From NCBI GenBank assembly GCA_022478985.1, contig JAKSZP010005610.1, forward strand, positions 1-64,000: a DNA stretch of 64,000 nucleotides, given 5' to 3'. The DNA comes from Massospora cicadina. Lineage: Eukaryota > Entomophthoromycota > Entomophthoromycetes > Entomophthorales > Entomophthoraceae. The position numbers were made by a program, and so were the translations under genes. The notes beneath the pieces are model-generated. The model worked only from the letters and a program-made list of their open reading frames with translations. It had not been told where the DNA came from and did no database searches. This document shows, piece after piece, positions 36,521 to 47,719 of the stretch. Position 1 is the first letter of the stretch. Every line of letters starts with the position of its first letter.

Positions 36521-36960
36521 TAATCAACTGTCTATTGTTTCCAGCCATTTCTACCCTCCTCATTAATATGGGCGACGCAGTGGTTACCATCTTCCATATG
36601 AATGATCAGGTGGTAGCCTGCCTTCTATTGTTTGTCTAGATAATCACCAATTTTATAATGAGCTCCTAGATGGTTTTGGTGGAATTCCTTCATGGTCAAC
36701 TTAATCAATCACCCTTTTGTTTCCCCTAAGTCCGCCCTCAAAATGGGAACTTCATGATTGGATTTAACAACTTAGTCTTCAGTTCTGTTCCCAACGCTGA
36801 ACCAGATTCCTTTTAGTCCCAGGTCCTAACAAAACACCACTGTTTTCGAGTTGGTGTGCTCTGACTCACCTGTCTTCACAATTTCTTCATGTCTGAAAAA
36901 TGATTGTATATGCCAATAAACAAAATTCTTCCACTTTTTATTTCCATTAAAAATTAGTAT
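36490..36960 (+). pseudogene. Element D gag-like part entering from the LTR
   Basis: An open frame crosses the LTR edge and the primer site: N-F-I-C-H-C-H-D-I-I, then A-I-S-T-L-L-I-N-M-G and A-V-V-T-I, stopping at about 36640. Element A has the same protein in the same place. Beyond the stop the frame is broken up to the protease. No zinc knuckle is visible. Its identity as Gag is inferred from position. Confidence 0.55.
36522..36532 (+). promoter_or_regulatory. Element D primer-binding site, probably self-primed
   Basis: AATCAACTGTC, one base inside the 5' LTR. It can pair at all 11 positions (two G-U) with GATGGTTGATT at 49606-49616 in the 3' LTR, which lies 32 nt downstream of a TATA-like box at 49574. 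This arrangement is known from the Tf1/Sushi group. Confidence 0.68.
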
Positions 36961-36973
36961 TGGAGCTAATCAG

Positions 36974-37456
36974 GTGTCCTTCAAAGATTTAGTTGATACT
37001 GGAGCAGTGGGTAACTTCATGAGTCTGGAGTTGGATCAGAAGCTTGACCTTGACCTGGATTTGGGTCCTATGGTGATGGCTGCCTCAATAGCCTCTCAGC
37101 CATCCTATAAAGTACAGCTCCCAGTATCCTTCTTAGTTCACCAGTCTAGTTTTTGCAATCACTTCTCAGCGATGCCTAACCTTGTGTTTCTGGTAATTTT
37201 GGGTGTGGGTTGGTGGCGTCAGCAGCATGTGAGAATTTACCTTAAATATAATATGCTGCCATTCTCCAACGGTCAGGAGGAGGTCAAGTTTCCCTTATTG
37301 AATACCCTTACTACAACTCAAGGCCATGGATTAGTTACATTTCTAATTTCTCCCATGGGTCTTCCACCAGATTTTCCCTCACCGTTGATGCAATATCAAA
37401 TATTTTTGACCCTGAGAAGGCAGTCCGCCTGCTTCCACATACAGAATTTGACTTAG
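36974..37456 (+). pseudogene. Element D aspartic protease and linker to RT
   Basis: 160 codons. The retropepsin-type motif D-T-G-A-V-G-N-F is near residue 7, L-D-L-D-L-G-P near residue 30, and V-I-L-G-V-G-W-W near residue 72 (the second hallmark of this protease type). The end (S-P-M-G-L-P) leads towards RT. The matching region of element A has the same motifs. Confidence 0.85.
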
Positions 37457-37459
37457 GCT

Positions 37460-38200
37460 TTCAGAAAACGGTGCAGATGGTGAACATAAACTGCCCACTG
37501 TACCCACAAACAGTGGAGGAGGAGACTCCTCTCAATGCATAATTGGTTGACATGCTCAAGAATGTTTGGTTGTTACAAGAGACATCCCCTGTTGCCTCTC
37601 TCATTGTCTTTGCCAAGAAGGCAGATAGTTCCCTTTTTCCATGCATGGATTACAGCCACTTTAATAAGATCACGGTCCACAATCCCTACCCACTGCCTTT
37701 GGAATAAACAATCAACCAAGCAATTTTTAAGTCATGTGCTTTTTCAAAACTCGATTTGGTTAATGCTTTTAATCAAATTCAGGTGATGGAAGGTCAGAAA
37801 TGGCTTACCGCTATCCTTAAAATGAGGCATATTCTTATTTCGAGTAATGCCTTTTGGGCTTAAGAATGCACCCAAACATTTCAAAGGATGATCAATATGC
37901 GCTGGGTGATCTCCGGTTCACCTGTGCAGTTGCATATATTGATTATATATTGGATACTCCCCTATTCCTGAACAACATGCAAAGGATTTGGAGGCAGTAG
38001 TGGCTGCCTTACATAAAGCAGTTCTGTTTGTCAAGCCATCAAAATGCGAGTTTTACCAGGAAAAGTCACCTTTTTGGGCAATCTTGTCTTGAAAGATGGC
38101 TATGCTATCCTGCCCAGAAAATTGGCTGCCACCCAAGAGTAACCTACTCCAACGACACAGAAGATATTGAGAAGCTTCTTGGGCACTAACATATTTTTGA
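37460..38200 (+). pseudogene. Element D reverse transcriptase
   Basis: Frames in order: N-C-P-L-Y, S-P-V-A-S-L-I-V-F-A-K-K near 37590, Y-P-L-P-L-E near 37690, K-L-D-L-V-N-A-F-N-Q-I-Q near 37750, and the polymerase box V-A-Y-I-D-Y-I-L near 37930, where the second catalytic aspartate has become tyrosine. V-T-F-L-G-N-L-V-L follows near 38070. Several frameshifts. Confidence 0.85.
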
Positions 38201-38229
38201 AAAAGTTTCTCCCGACCTATCCCAGTTAG

Positions 38230-38940
38230 CTGCCCCAATTCATCCACTCACGGGCAATAACATCCCCTCTCTCTCGATGTCCAAATGCCAGCAGGCATTT
38301 GTTCATTTAAGGAGACGTTTTTATCACCTCCCATTCTTAAGCATGGGAACCCTTCTAAACCCCATATTGTGGCGTGTGATGGGTCTTCTGCTGCAGTAGG
38401 GGCTGTCTTGCTTCAAGAGAACAATGTGTTTGAACACCCATTTGCTTATTTTTCCCAAAAGTTCTCGTCCACTGAAAAATCCTAGGCCATCTACAACAAG
38501 GAGCTGGCAGCAGAGCTTGCGCCTTGACCCACTGGTGGTATTGCTTGCAGGGTGCTCAGCATGAGTTGACTGTGCAAATAGACTACCAAGCTCTCCTTTA
38601 CTTCTGTAAGCCTCAAATGTTGGAACACCATCAGGACCATATTTACCAGGATTTGTGTAGTGTTAACTTCAAATACAAGTTTTTGAAAAGAGTGTTAAAT
38701 GTACTCCCTGACTTTCTAAGCTGCAACCCTCCACATTGCCCAGAAGACTCAGATGAGGCAGATCTTATCGCAGTCATTCCCCCAACCCAAATCTCATCCA
38801 TTGTACCACCCATGGTTTCAGTAGCAGAGTTAGCTCCAGAAGTGCCCCTGATTTTGTGGGCTCTAGCAGCGCAGATGGCCTGTGCAGAAGGGGTGGAACT
38901 TTCAGAGCGGTTGTCCCTCCCAGATTAAAGCACTCCTTGT
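38230..38940 (+). pseudogene. Element D RNase H and linker
   Basis: V-A-C-D-G-S-S-A-A-V-G-A-V-L near 38370 (first acidic residue), then F-A-Y-F-S-Q-K-F-S and Y-N-K-E-L-A-A near 38495-38515, are the usual gypsy RNase H blocks. The second part (38524-38928) has D-Y-Q-A-L-L-Y-F, N-V-L-P-D-F-L-S, and a linker with M-A-C-A-E-G-V-E-L. A stop lies between the two parts near 38485. Confidence 0.85.
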
Positions 38941-38999
38941 ACTCTCCTGCCAAGGGGCTCATTCACTTTTGGTCATAAGTTTGGGTCCCTCCTCTCCTC

Positions 39000-39235
39000 T
39001 GGGCTGAAATAATTCAGGCTCAACCCAATCCTCCTGCGGTCAGACATCCAGAAAATAAGAAATGTATTAATATAATCAAGCGTACCTACAATTAGGTGGG
39101 CTTGACAAAGGAGGTTAAGGCCTGGATTGCAGACTGTGTAACTTGCATGTGGGCCAAGTCGGACTGGTCTGGCAGGAATGGTCTTTTACATCCCCTAAAG
39201 CAGGCAGAAGGTCCATGAACATCGATGTCCATGAA
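39000..39235 (+). pseudogene. Element D integrase, N-terminal part
   Basis: Zinc-binding region with R-H-P-E-N and I-A-D-C-V-T-C-M-W-A-K (the HHCC type) near 39140, ending in M-S-M-N where element E interrupts. It continues at 46579. Confidence 0.8.
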
Positions 39236-39713
39236 TGTTAATTCTCGGCATATAATCTCAATCCGCTGAGTCAGTTTTCACAGGGTATTAGCCACTGAGC
39301 AACCAAATCAGATGATATGTAGATTGCTGAACCACTAATAAAACTTGATAAGCTATATATATGGAGCTATTGCACCTTGTTTTAACCTTTATTTGATATA
39401 AATCGCAGACTTATCTGCAATCACTTAATCATCTCAGAAAAGACCTCTTCTTCAATCCTCCCTGTGACTCTTTATATCTCAGTTTCCCAAGCTGGATGCA
39501 TCCTCAGCTTGGTAGTCTTCTATTTGTCTTCCCTTTTCTGGAAGCTCTCATTCATTTCAAATCTTGGCATAATTCCCCTCAATTCACCGAATGGTTGTCG
39601 TTTTGATTGATTATAATCTGTATACCCTTTTCTGTAAACCTTGAGACTCATCTTGATCCCCTCCAATCCTCCTTATGGGTAGCATATTATCCAATCATAT
39701 CAACTTCCCAACA
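39236..39713 (-). repeat. Element E 3' LTR
   Basis: 478 bp. It matches 46102-46578 from end to end. The polypurine tract lies at 39714-39727 (CCCCCCCC TTT on the plus strand). Confidence 0.93.
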
Positions 39714-39835
39714 TTACCCCCCCTTTAACTGGATGATATGCTCTTACTGTTTATATGCTTGGAGGAACTTTGCGTGAACTTGGTTGATAATCTGACCCCC
39801 ACAGGTTCCTTGATAGTGTAGACATCCATGCTGGT

Positions 39836-41232
39836 CTACTTGATTATCTCAGACGGGCCATCCCAGATGTTATAGAGCTTGTTTTTCCACCCAAATCCGT
39901 GCAGGTCATATAATAAAACATGGTCCCCCACAGCGAACAGCGGGAATCCAATCCATCTCTTCTGATTGGCTGCCTGATCACTAATCTTCTTAAACAAACT
40001 GGTGGAGTAGGCTTCCATTTGCAGCTTGATCAATGTATCTGTAAGTTTATTCAAATATCTCTGGGGATCCATACCACCAGTTTCTACACACAATTAAAGT
40101 AAGGCGGGCAGAGCCAGATGTCGACCATACAGCAGTTGAAATGGTCTCTTGCCAGTGGATAAATGATAGCTGATATTATACGCAAACACAGTGGCAAGTA
40201 GAAGGGCACTCTATTCCAAGGGCTGATCATTTACCAAAGTGCGGAGTATATTCACTAGGGTTCCATTGACCCACTCCACCAACCCATTTGATTCCAGATA
40301 ATATGGGGTGGTCAAAACCCCACGATTCACCATCAACTTGTTCAACTTTGGCAGGATATGCGAAGTGAAGTAGGTTCCATTATCCGTCAGGATGAGCTGT
40401 GGGCAGCCGTGTCACTGTATAACACACTCCATTATAAACTTGGCAGTGTGACCACGCCCAAGTCACTAATAGCCCTGGCCTCCACCCAACAGGTCAAATG
40501 ATCAATGGCAACGATTATATACTTGGATCAATTGGCCCTAGTCTGCAGAGGTCCCACTACATCAATGGAAACAGTGTGCCAGGCAAACTGGGGTTTAACT
40601 AGCTGATTTGTGGTTTTCTTGTGAAAAGGCTTTTCCACTTGACACTGATGGCAACAACTAACTGTTTCCAATACGTCTTAATGCATTCTCTCCCAGTAAT
40701 ATTGGGGTCACAAAAAATCCAGCGTTTTCTGCAATTCTCCATGTCCTACAGCCCGATGAGTATCCATAATAATCAAGGGTCTAGCCGAAGGTTTGGGGAA
40801 ACTCAGTGTTGAGTCTTTGATATGCTTATATAGTTCCCCCTCATGTAGAAAAGTATCTTTCCTGAGACCATCTAATACCTTGATCACCTGTGGCGGCTCA
40901 TCCTGATATTTGTTCGCCACCATCTTCTCGTACATTATGTCAGCTAAATCTGCCATGATAGTCACCATTAGTAGCTGAGAAAGACAATCCGCATTTTGAT
41001 GTTTTGCTCCCAGGTGATGTATAATCTCGAAATCATATGCTTTAAGCTTCAGAGCCCAACATGCGAGCCATCCTTCCAGTTCATGCAGATTCTGTAGCCA
41101 GCGCAATGAAGCATTATCCATCACTACTTGTAATCTTATCCCATGCAAATATACCTGAAACTGTTTGTAAGCGTAGATCACCACTAAACACTCCCACTTG
41201 GTCATGGTATAGTTTTGTTTGTGACAGTTCAA
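39836..41232 (-). pseudogene. Element E RNase H and integrase
   Basis: 41232-40708: N-Y-T-M-T-K-W-E-C-L (RNase H), D-N-A-S-L-R-W-L-Q-N-L, A-K-H-Q-N-A-D-C-L-S, then the integrase zinc region with H-R-A-V-G-H-G. The integrase core (40690-40100) has A-I-D-H-L-T-C-W-V-E-A near 40500 and several stops. The C-terminal part (40093-39836) ends N-I-W-D-G-P-S-E-I-I-K. It matches B throughout. No chromodomain was recognised. Confidence 0.85.
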
Positions 41233-41235
41233 GCT

Positions 41236-42614
41236 TCAATTACAGAATGCGACAGGATGCTCCATGCCATCATCATCCTTCTGGGATAATACTGCCCCTA
41301 TAGCGGCGAGGAATGCAATCTGTACTATGAACAGTTTGTTGAAGTTGGGATATTGCAAAATGGGTGCACTTGCTAACACGGTTTGCAACACATATAAAGC
41401 ATTCTGACATTGTTCTGTCCAATCAAAGGAATCGAATTTCTTTAGCAACTCGGAAAGTGGGGCCCCAATGCAACTAAAATTGGGAATGAATCGTTGGTAA
41501 TACCTGACCATCCCCAGGAACACTTGACTGTCCTGCTTATTACGTGGGCGAGTCATCTTGCTAATCGCTTCCACTTTAGCCAGCTGTGGTTTAAGCCCAT
41601 TTGAATCCATGACAAACCCAAGGTATTCCAATTGTTCTTTAAAGAAGTGGCACTTATGAGGCTTAAAATTTGATATTAGCAGCAGCGAGGCGCTGAACCA
41701 CTTGTTCCAAGTGGGTAAGGTGCTCTGTAAACGTCCATGAAAACACATTGATGTTGTCGAGGTAAACTAGGATGCAGGACAGCTTTAAATCACCTAAAAT
41801 CTTATCCATGGCATGCTGGAATGTAGATGGGGCGTTACACAGCCCTTGTGGCATGTGAGTCAGCTGGAACAACCCTATTAAAGTGATGATCGCACAATTC
41901 TCCTGTTCCACTAATGGCAATTCGATCTACCAGTACCCTTAGATCAGATCAGTGGTGGAAAAATTATTTGCCCCACCCAATTGGTCTAACGCGTCATCAA
42001 TCCGTGGAAGAGGGTAGGAATCCTTCTTCATTATGTTATTGAGTTTATGAAGGTCAATAACCACTCAGATTGAGCCATCCTTTTTCTTTACAATGAGCAC
42101 AGGTGATGCCCATGGACTGTTTGACGGCTCTAGCATTCCTTGCACAATAAGTTTATCCACTTCGTTAGAGACAACCTATTCTGCTGCTTTTGAACGTCTA
42201 ATAGGTCATGATTGAATGAGAGGGTGATCCCCCGTATCTATCCGATGTACCACCCCTTGAGCGCACCCCAAATCATGATCATCATGTGCAAAAATATCTT
42301 GATACTTTTCAAAATAAAGCCACAGAATTATCTTGCTCTTTCACCAATAGTCCCATAAGTGCTTCCCGTGTAACCACAGTCAATACGCTGAATGATGAGC
42401 TTGCTGGCAGTCCGAGATCCTCCCATGAGCTGAAATCATGAATATGGCGAACTTCCTCTATAGGAACTAAGTGTAGGTAAGCCACCACTTGGTGCCGCCA
42501 GATCGTTATTGCCTTCTTCTGTAAGTTCTCTAGCACTTTCACCTCCTCATTCCCAGGTAGCAGTAACCCTGGGGCCACATGTGGTTCAAGCTGCAAGGGC
42601 TGGTGAGGCGCCAT
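41236..42614 (-). pseudogene. Element E reverse transcriptase
   Basis: 42614-42309 is a spacer domain also present in B. RT proper runs from about 42180: the segment with S-P-W-A-S-P-V-L-I-V-K-K near 42090, then P-Q-G-L-C-N-A-P-S-T-F-Q near 41845, and the polymerase box V-Y-L-D-N-I-N (41770), in which the second aspartate is asparagine. The thumb and connection follow: L-G-F-V-M-D-S-N-G-L-K-P, F-L-G-M-V-R-Y-Y-Q-R-F-I-P. Confidence 0.88.
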
Positions 42615-42619
42615 AATTT

Positions 42620-43532
42620 CTCCATAAAGCCCTTTAGGGACATCAATTTCAAGCCCAGTCCCTACTATGCACTAATGTCCAGACGGTAGGCTCAAAGTGC
42701 TCATTGCCTGAAGTGTGATCCCTTTGTACTTAAATATCTGGTTGGGGAGGGTCCTGGTCCGCCACCTCAGTCATCAATAACAAACAGGAGTCACTACGTC
42801 GCTGTATGCTAGATTGATTTGACTAGAGCAGAACGGATCCATTGGGATTCCACAAGAGGTAAAATATATGGGGATCTTTTGGCTTAAAATAGTAAGAGTT
42901 TACTCCGCCATATTTATCACAACACCAAATTTCCTCTTAAATGCGGCACGATTAACATGTTGTGGCTGTTATTTGGCAAAACCACCGCCAAAGCGGAGAC
43001 CTGGACTGACCCAAATCGTAAAGGCAATGTGCTATATTCTCCTTCTGACATAGTGCTATGTGTTCACACAGTCCCATATACTGTTCGATGGTCCACATCT
43101 GGTTTCAACAGAAGTATAGCCACCAAGCCAAGTAGAGACTATGTTCACAGGGGCTCCTGTGTCTATGATAGCACAGGTTTTTGTGTTTTAAACGAAAATG
43201 TAGCAGTAAGTACGTTCCAAGTAAGAAAACTATCAGCGTTTATTACATGTACGTCCAAGGGCTTTATGTTACCCAAAAAGGAGGAAATGCCTTTGCCAAC
43301 TTGAGGATACTCACTAGTGAATTTTCTCTACTGGAATGGCTACATTAACCCCTACTAAAGAGGCGCCATTCGTTGAGGGATTCGCGTTGCTGGTGCCAGT
43401 CTGTTCCAGGATCTGCCACGCATATGGCTTCTGCACGTCCTGGCGGAACTTGGGGCTCTGGGGTGAGCTTTTGCTCTCAGGGGTGGAAGCAGGGGTATCT
43501 GACAGAAGCTGCTGGTATAAAAAATCATCCAA
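42620..43532 (-). pseudogene. Element E protease region
   Basis: The minus strand reads A-I-I-D-T-G-A-P-V-N at about 43175-43145, the retropepsin active-site motif with both key residues kept. Upstream (43532-43314) is a linker ending G-V-N-V-A-I-P-V-E-K-I, shared with B near 23335. The C-terminal part of the protease is frame-broken. Confidence 0.8.
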
Positions 43533-43659
43533 TTGAGGTTTGCATTCTACCCAAAAAGTTGTTTGGGAATTGCTTGGGACAAGTAAATTGAACTTAATGG
43601 AGGTAGAGCATCCTGTCTCTATTCCACTCGAGCTTTTCCCTTCTCAATTTTTCTCAGTT

Positions 43660-46046
43660 GGCATTAGATACACTTGTAGTTTGCTAGGGCAATTACCAAC
43701 ATAATGCCCTCTTCAACCACACTGGAAGCAAGTGTTCGTAAAAGGTTCACATATATAGCTTGTGGTGGAAGGACCAGTTCAGAAGTTGCCGGTATTGTTC
43801 CAAGGTCATGAATGAACTGGCGAAGCGTACATGGGCCAAAAGGGGTCCACTGACTCATATGAGGGACGAATATGATCCAGCAGCTGGTAACCCAGTCAAT
43901 GTGGCCATATTTTGAAGAGTTTGGAGTGGAGACAGCAGAGGTTTTTTGGGCTACGTTGGGGGCGCTGATCATGGTAGAGACAATGTAAGGTGTTCATGAT
44001 TCAAATAAATCCAGCATCTCCATCCAGCATGTGAGACATAGCATTATATAGTTCCTAATGTGGTTTTACAGCCGCCATCATCACTATACCAATATCTTTG
44101 GTGGATAAGTGTTAGCTCCAAGTAGGACACATGCTTCCGCTGAAAAACGCTCAGCAAATTCTAACAGGGTTTTGTTTTGGTGAAACTGTATAGTCATAAA
44201 GTCAGCTTTCTGTTGGGCCATCTTGGTAGCGCACCCAAACAGCTGGAGAACAATCTCTTTAACTTCTTTGTAGGATACTGAGCTATTTAGAAGATAGCAG
44301 GTAACTTGATCAGCGCTTTCCACATCTAGAGCGGACAGCAACATTTTCTCTTTTCATTGATAAGTAGCCCTTTCACAGCGAATTCAAAACGCTTAAAGTA
44401 ACTGTGTAGATTCCTGTCACAACTGAAAGGAGGTAATTTTTTGATTTGAATGACTTTACCTTGCTCCAAGTTCCTGCCGCAAGGAGCAGGCGAATTGGTT
44501 TCAGAGCAACTATGAGAACCATCCCTTTGGGCGTTATCAATCAGCCATCCATATGAACTTGGATCCGTCAAAAAGGACTTGGAAAAAGTGGTGTCATGCG
44601 GGGGGTCCATCGTAAAACTGAGGGATATTTGTTTGCTGATCCATAGCATTCTTCCCCCAAATCGCCACTAACTGCCCCACTTCCCCCAGCTCTGGCGTGC
44701 CCTGCAAAATGTTTGTTGATCAGCTGCTCCGCTTTACCTGAATAGCATCTACACCATCCATCCTTGAATTCCTGTTGAAGCATTTCATACTGATGTTGCA
44801 ACTCCTGGCGGAATTCCTTTCAACATTAAGTTTCTGCTACATGGCTTGTAATCATTAAAGGACATCTTTGAGTATGTTTTGCAGGTGGGTGTGCTGTTGG
44901 CTAGCGTTATCCGCTCGTTGATTGGCATCATTTATTTGGTTTAAGAGGGAGGCTTGTTCCCATACCAATTACTCATTGGCCCGTTGAAGGGTATCAAGGC
45001 GCCCTTTCATGTCCGCATACTCTCTTGTCTCACCAATTGGAAGGGGGAAGGATCGTCGGCACTCAGCTTGACTAACAACTTCTAGCTGTGTAATTTGACA
45101 AATAAGCTGGAGATATACAGGAGACGTTGACCAAAGGATAAGCGCATTATCTGTCATTCACTGGGTACTCCATTTGATACAAAGTTGGGTTAATTCAGTT
45201 GATAAAGAGCTGACTTAGTCTGCTACTTGCCATTCCATCAGTGTCAATTTTTCCTTTAGCTGGGCAATCATGGCTTCGAGAGCTTCCACTCATTCAGCTA
45301 GCTCTGTCATAAAGCACTCAAAATTATTCCCCATTGTTGTTATGTCCTGAACCCACTCCGCTGATAGGCCATGTTGATCCAGAAGTTCTTTTATTACTAA
45401 AGGTAATTTTAAATTTAACTGTGGTAACAAAATGTCCAATCAACAGCGGATGTCCCCAATGCAATGGTTCATCTGTACCAGTGCCCCTTGTACCTCCAAA
45501 AATGAATGATCGAGGTGGTTGAGCAGGAGGCAAGTATCCTTTTTCTGTGCTTAAGCAAACCGTAATACATCTCTAATTTCTATATTGTGGCAGGCCAGCA
45601 CACGCAGTAGCTGGCAAATTGATGGTTGCACATAAGCGACTAGATATTCCTCAATTCCGTGGGTACCAAGGCGGCAAGCTAACCATGTTGTAGTCACATA
45701 CAAATAAGACATGTACAGAGTGTAGCGATTTTTCTTGGTCTCATTGGTTATAGAATAAACTCAGGGTGTTTTCCCCAGCCTCATCTTCATATAGGCGATA
45801 TCTGCACAACACCCACTCCATAATATCCTGCAGCTGCTGAGGAGTCACATTTGTGGAGCGTCCTTGTTGGTCAGTCATCAGCTCTGGGCAATTCTCTAAT
45901 TGCAGATTGATCATAGCTTCATCATCCCCCGGTTTGATCGTAGTAAATAATGTTGGTTTGTTGTTAGGTGCCTCCCATGCTTCTTCAGCATACCGCGCAT
46001 TAAATCTGATCAAGTTATGTTGGAACAAATGAGGGCTTGTCATCAT
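43660..46046 (-). pseudogene. Element E gag
   Basis: Minus-strand pieces: an N-terminal 101-codon frame (46046-45741), a capsid-like part (44649-44084, with L-P-P-F-S-C-D-R-N and D-V-E-S-A-D-Q-V, also in element B), and a zinc knuckle at about 43730-43690 reading C-F-Q-C-G-stop-R-G-H-Y-V-G-N-C, the C-x2-C-x4-H-x4-C pattern with one stop inside. Frames are interrupted, but order and spacing fit Gag. Confidence 0.82.
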
Positions 46047-46101
46047 ATCCTTATTGTTGAAAGGCTACAGATGACCAGTGTCCCCTAGTAGTGAGCACCA
46101 C

Positions 46102-46578
46102 TGTTAATTTTTGGCGTATAGGCTCAATCAGTTAAGCTGGTTTTCACAGGGTATTAGCCACAGAGCAACCAAATCGGATAATATGAAGATTGCTGACTCA
46201 CTAATAAAACTTGATAAGCTATATATGGAGCTATCGCCCCTTGTTTTGACCTTTATTTAATATAAATTGCAGACTTATCTGCAATCAATTAATCACCTCG
46301 GAAAAGACCTCTTCTTCAATCCTCTGTGTGACTCTTTATATGTCAGTTTCCCAAGCCAAATGCATCCTCGGCTTGGTAGTCTTCTATTCATCTTCCATTT
46401 TCTAGAAGCTCTCATTCATATTGAATCTCGGCATAATTCCCCTCAATTTGCCAAATGGTTGTCGTTTTGATTGATTATAATTTGTATACCCTTTTCCATA
46501 AATCTTGAGACTCATCTTGATCCCCCTCCAATATGCCTTATGGGTAGCATATCGTCCAGCCATATCAGCTTCCTGACA
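46102..46578 (-). repeat. Element E 5' LTR
   Basis: 477 bp. Just inside it (46088-46100) the minus strand reads TGGTGCTCACTAC, one base after the LTR end, the likely tRNA primer site. Confidence 0.92.
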
Positions 46579-47180
46579 ATGGACTTTAGTATTGAGCTTC
46601 CCAGTTCCAATGGTTATATAGCAGTTATGATGGTCGTAGACCGCTTTACTAAATTTTCCCTGTTTATCCCATAATCCTCTGCCATTACTTCTGAGGAAAC
46701 TTCCCATATCTTTGTGCACCAGGTGTTCTCTATGTTTATCCTCTATCAGGAGATTGTCAGCGACCGTGGGACCCATTTCACAGCACAATTATGGAATAAG
46801 CTCTTGGTGATCAAAAATATCACGCCTTGCTGCTCAACTGCATACCATCCGCAGTTGGATGGACAAACTGAATGGGTCAACCAGATCCTAGAACAGTACT
46901 TGCAGTGCTATGCTGCAGCTAGTCAGGATACCTGGGCGGCTGATTTCCCCTCGCCCAGTTTGCATATAACAATGGAAACCATGCGTACATGAGGTTTTCC
47001 CCATATGAGGCTACTTTGGGTACAGCCCCTCGTTCTCAGTCAGCCCATGCTTCCAACTGAAGGTACCATCTGCCGCCAAACATGCCCAGCAAAAGTGGGC
47101 CACACGGTCCTTGGTTTGAGAGCACTTAACTAAGGCCATAATTGACTACAAAAGGTTTGCATATCAGAAGCAAATTCTGG
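46579..47180 (+). pseudogene. Element D integrase, catalytic core
   Basis: Continues from 39235. M-D-F-S-I-E-L-P (first catalytic D), V-V-D-R-F-T-K, then I-V-S-D-R-G-T-H-F (second D, near 46760), and D-G-Q-T-E-W-V-N-Q (catalytic E, near 46865) are all readable, so the D-D-E triad survives although stops lie between the blocks. L-Q-C-Y-A-A-A-S-Q-D-T-W follows. Confidence 0.88.
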
Positions 47181-47181
47181 T

Positions 47182-47719
47182 TCATAAAATAAAGGTGGGT
47201 TCATATGTCATATCTGACACACTCCACTTGCAAATGCAGGTCCCCTCATACAAGGTTATGAGTAAGTGCTCCAGTCCCCACATGGTGGTAGAGGACCTGG
47301 AAAGTGGCGATTTCCATTTAAAATTGCCACCCCACTGGAAGCAACACCCAGTCTTCCATGTGTCCCAGTTGTCCCCATCTAAGGGGGAAATCCCCTTGGA
47401 CCCAGAGCCCATCATGATTGAGGACATGGAGGAAGCTGAAGTTGAGGGAATCCAGGCTTCCCAAAGATCTTACTGGTCATTCCAATATCTTATTGCATGG
47501 AAGGTCTATCCGCTTACAAAAACAGCTGGGTCAGCACATGAGACTGTGCTAACTGATTGGAGCTTGTTGAGGCCTTCCATGTCAACCATACCAATGATCC
47601 AATTTCCCCCAAAAACGCTACCTTAATGGCAATCAAGCTGCTCAAGGCCCATAAAAATGTGACCCTCGCTCAATATCCTGGTTGTGGTGCTCCCAGCTGG
47701 CAAAAGGGAAGGGTAATGT
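47182..47719 (+). pseudogene. Element D chromodomain-type C terminus of pol
   Basis: Open 47195-47626: V-G-S-Y-V-I-S at the start, then S-P-H-M-V-V-E-D-L, L-P-P-H-W-K-Q-H-P-V-F-H-V-S-Q-L-S-P (the classical pre-chromodomain block), then W-S-F-Q-Y-L-I-A-W-K-V-Y-P, which resembles the Y-L-V-K-W-K-G-Y core of chromodomains. The last codons are ATG TAA, of which TG TAA already belongs to the 3' LTR. Confidence 0.85.

Larger units (their letters stand above)
39236..46578 (-). mobile_element. Element E: family-2 Ty3/gypsy element inserted in element D integrase
   Basis: LTRs at 39236-39713 and 46102-46578 (478 and 477 bp, TGTTAATT at the left and CTGACA-type ends at the right) enclose a minus-strand gag-pol. 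Flanks are ATGAA (39231-39235) and ATGGA (46579-46583), a 5-bp duplication with one change; removing E joins D's integrase as M-D-F-S-I-E-L-P. Inside the left LTR a polypurine tract (minus: AAAGGGGGGGGTAA) is adjacent, and inside the right LTR the primer-like TGGTGCTCACTAC. Confidence 0.93.
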
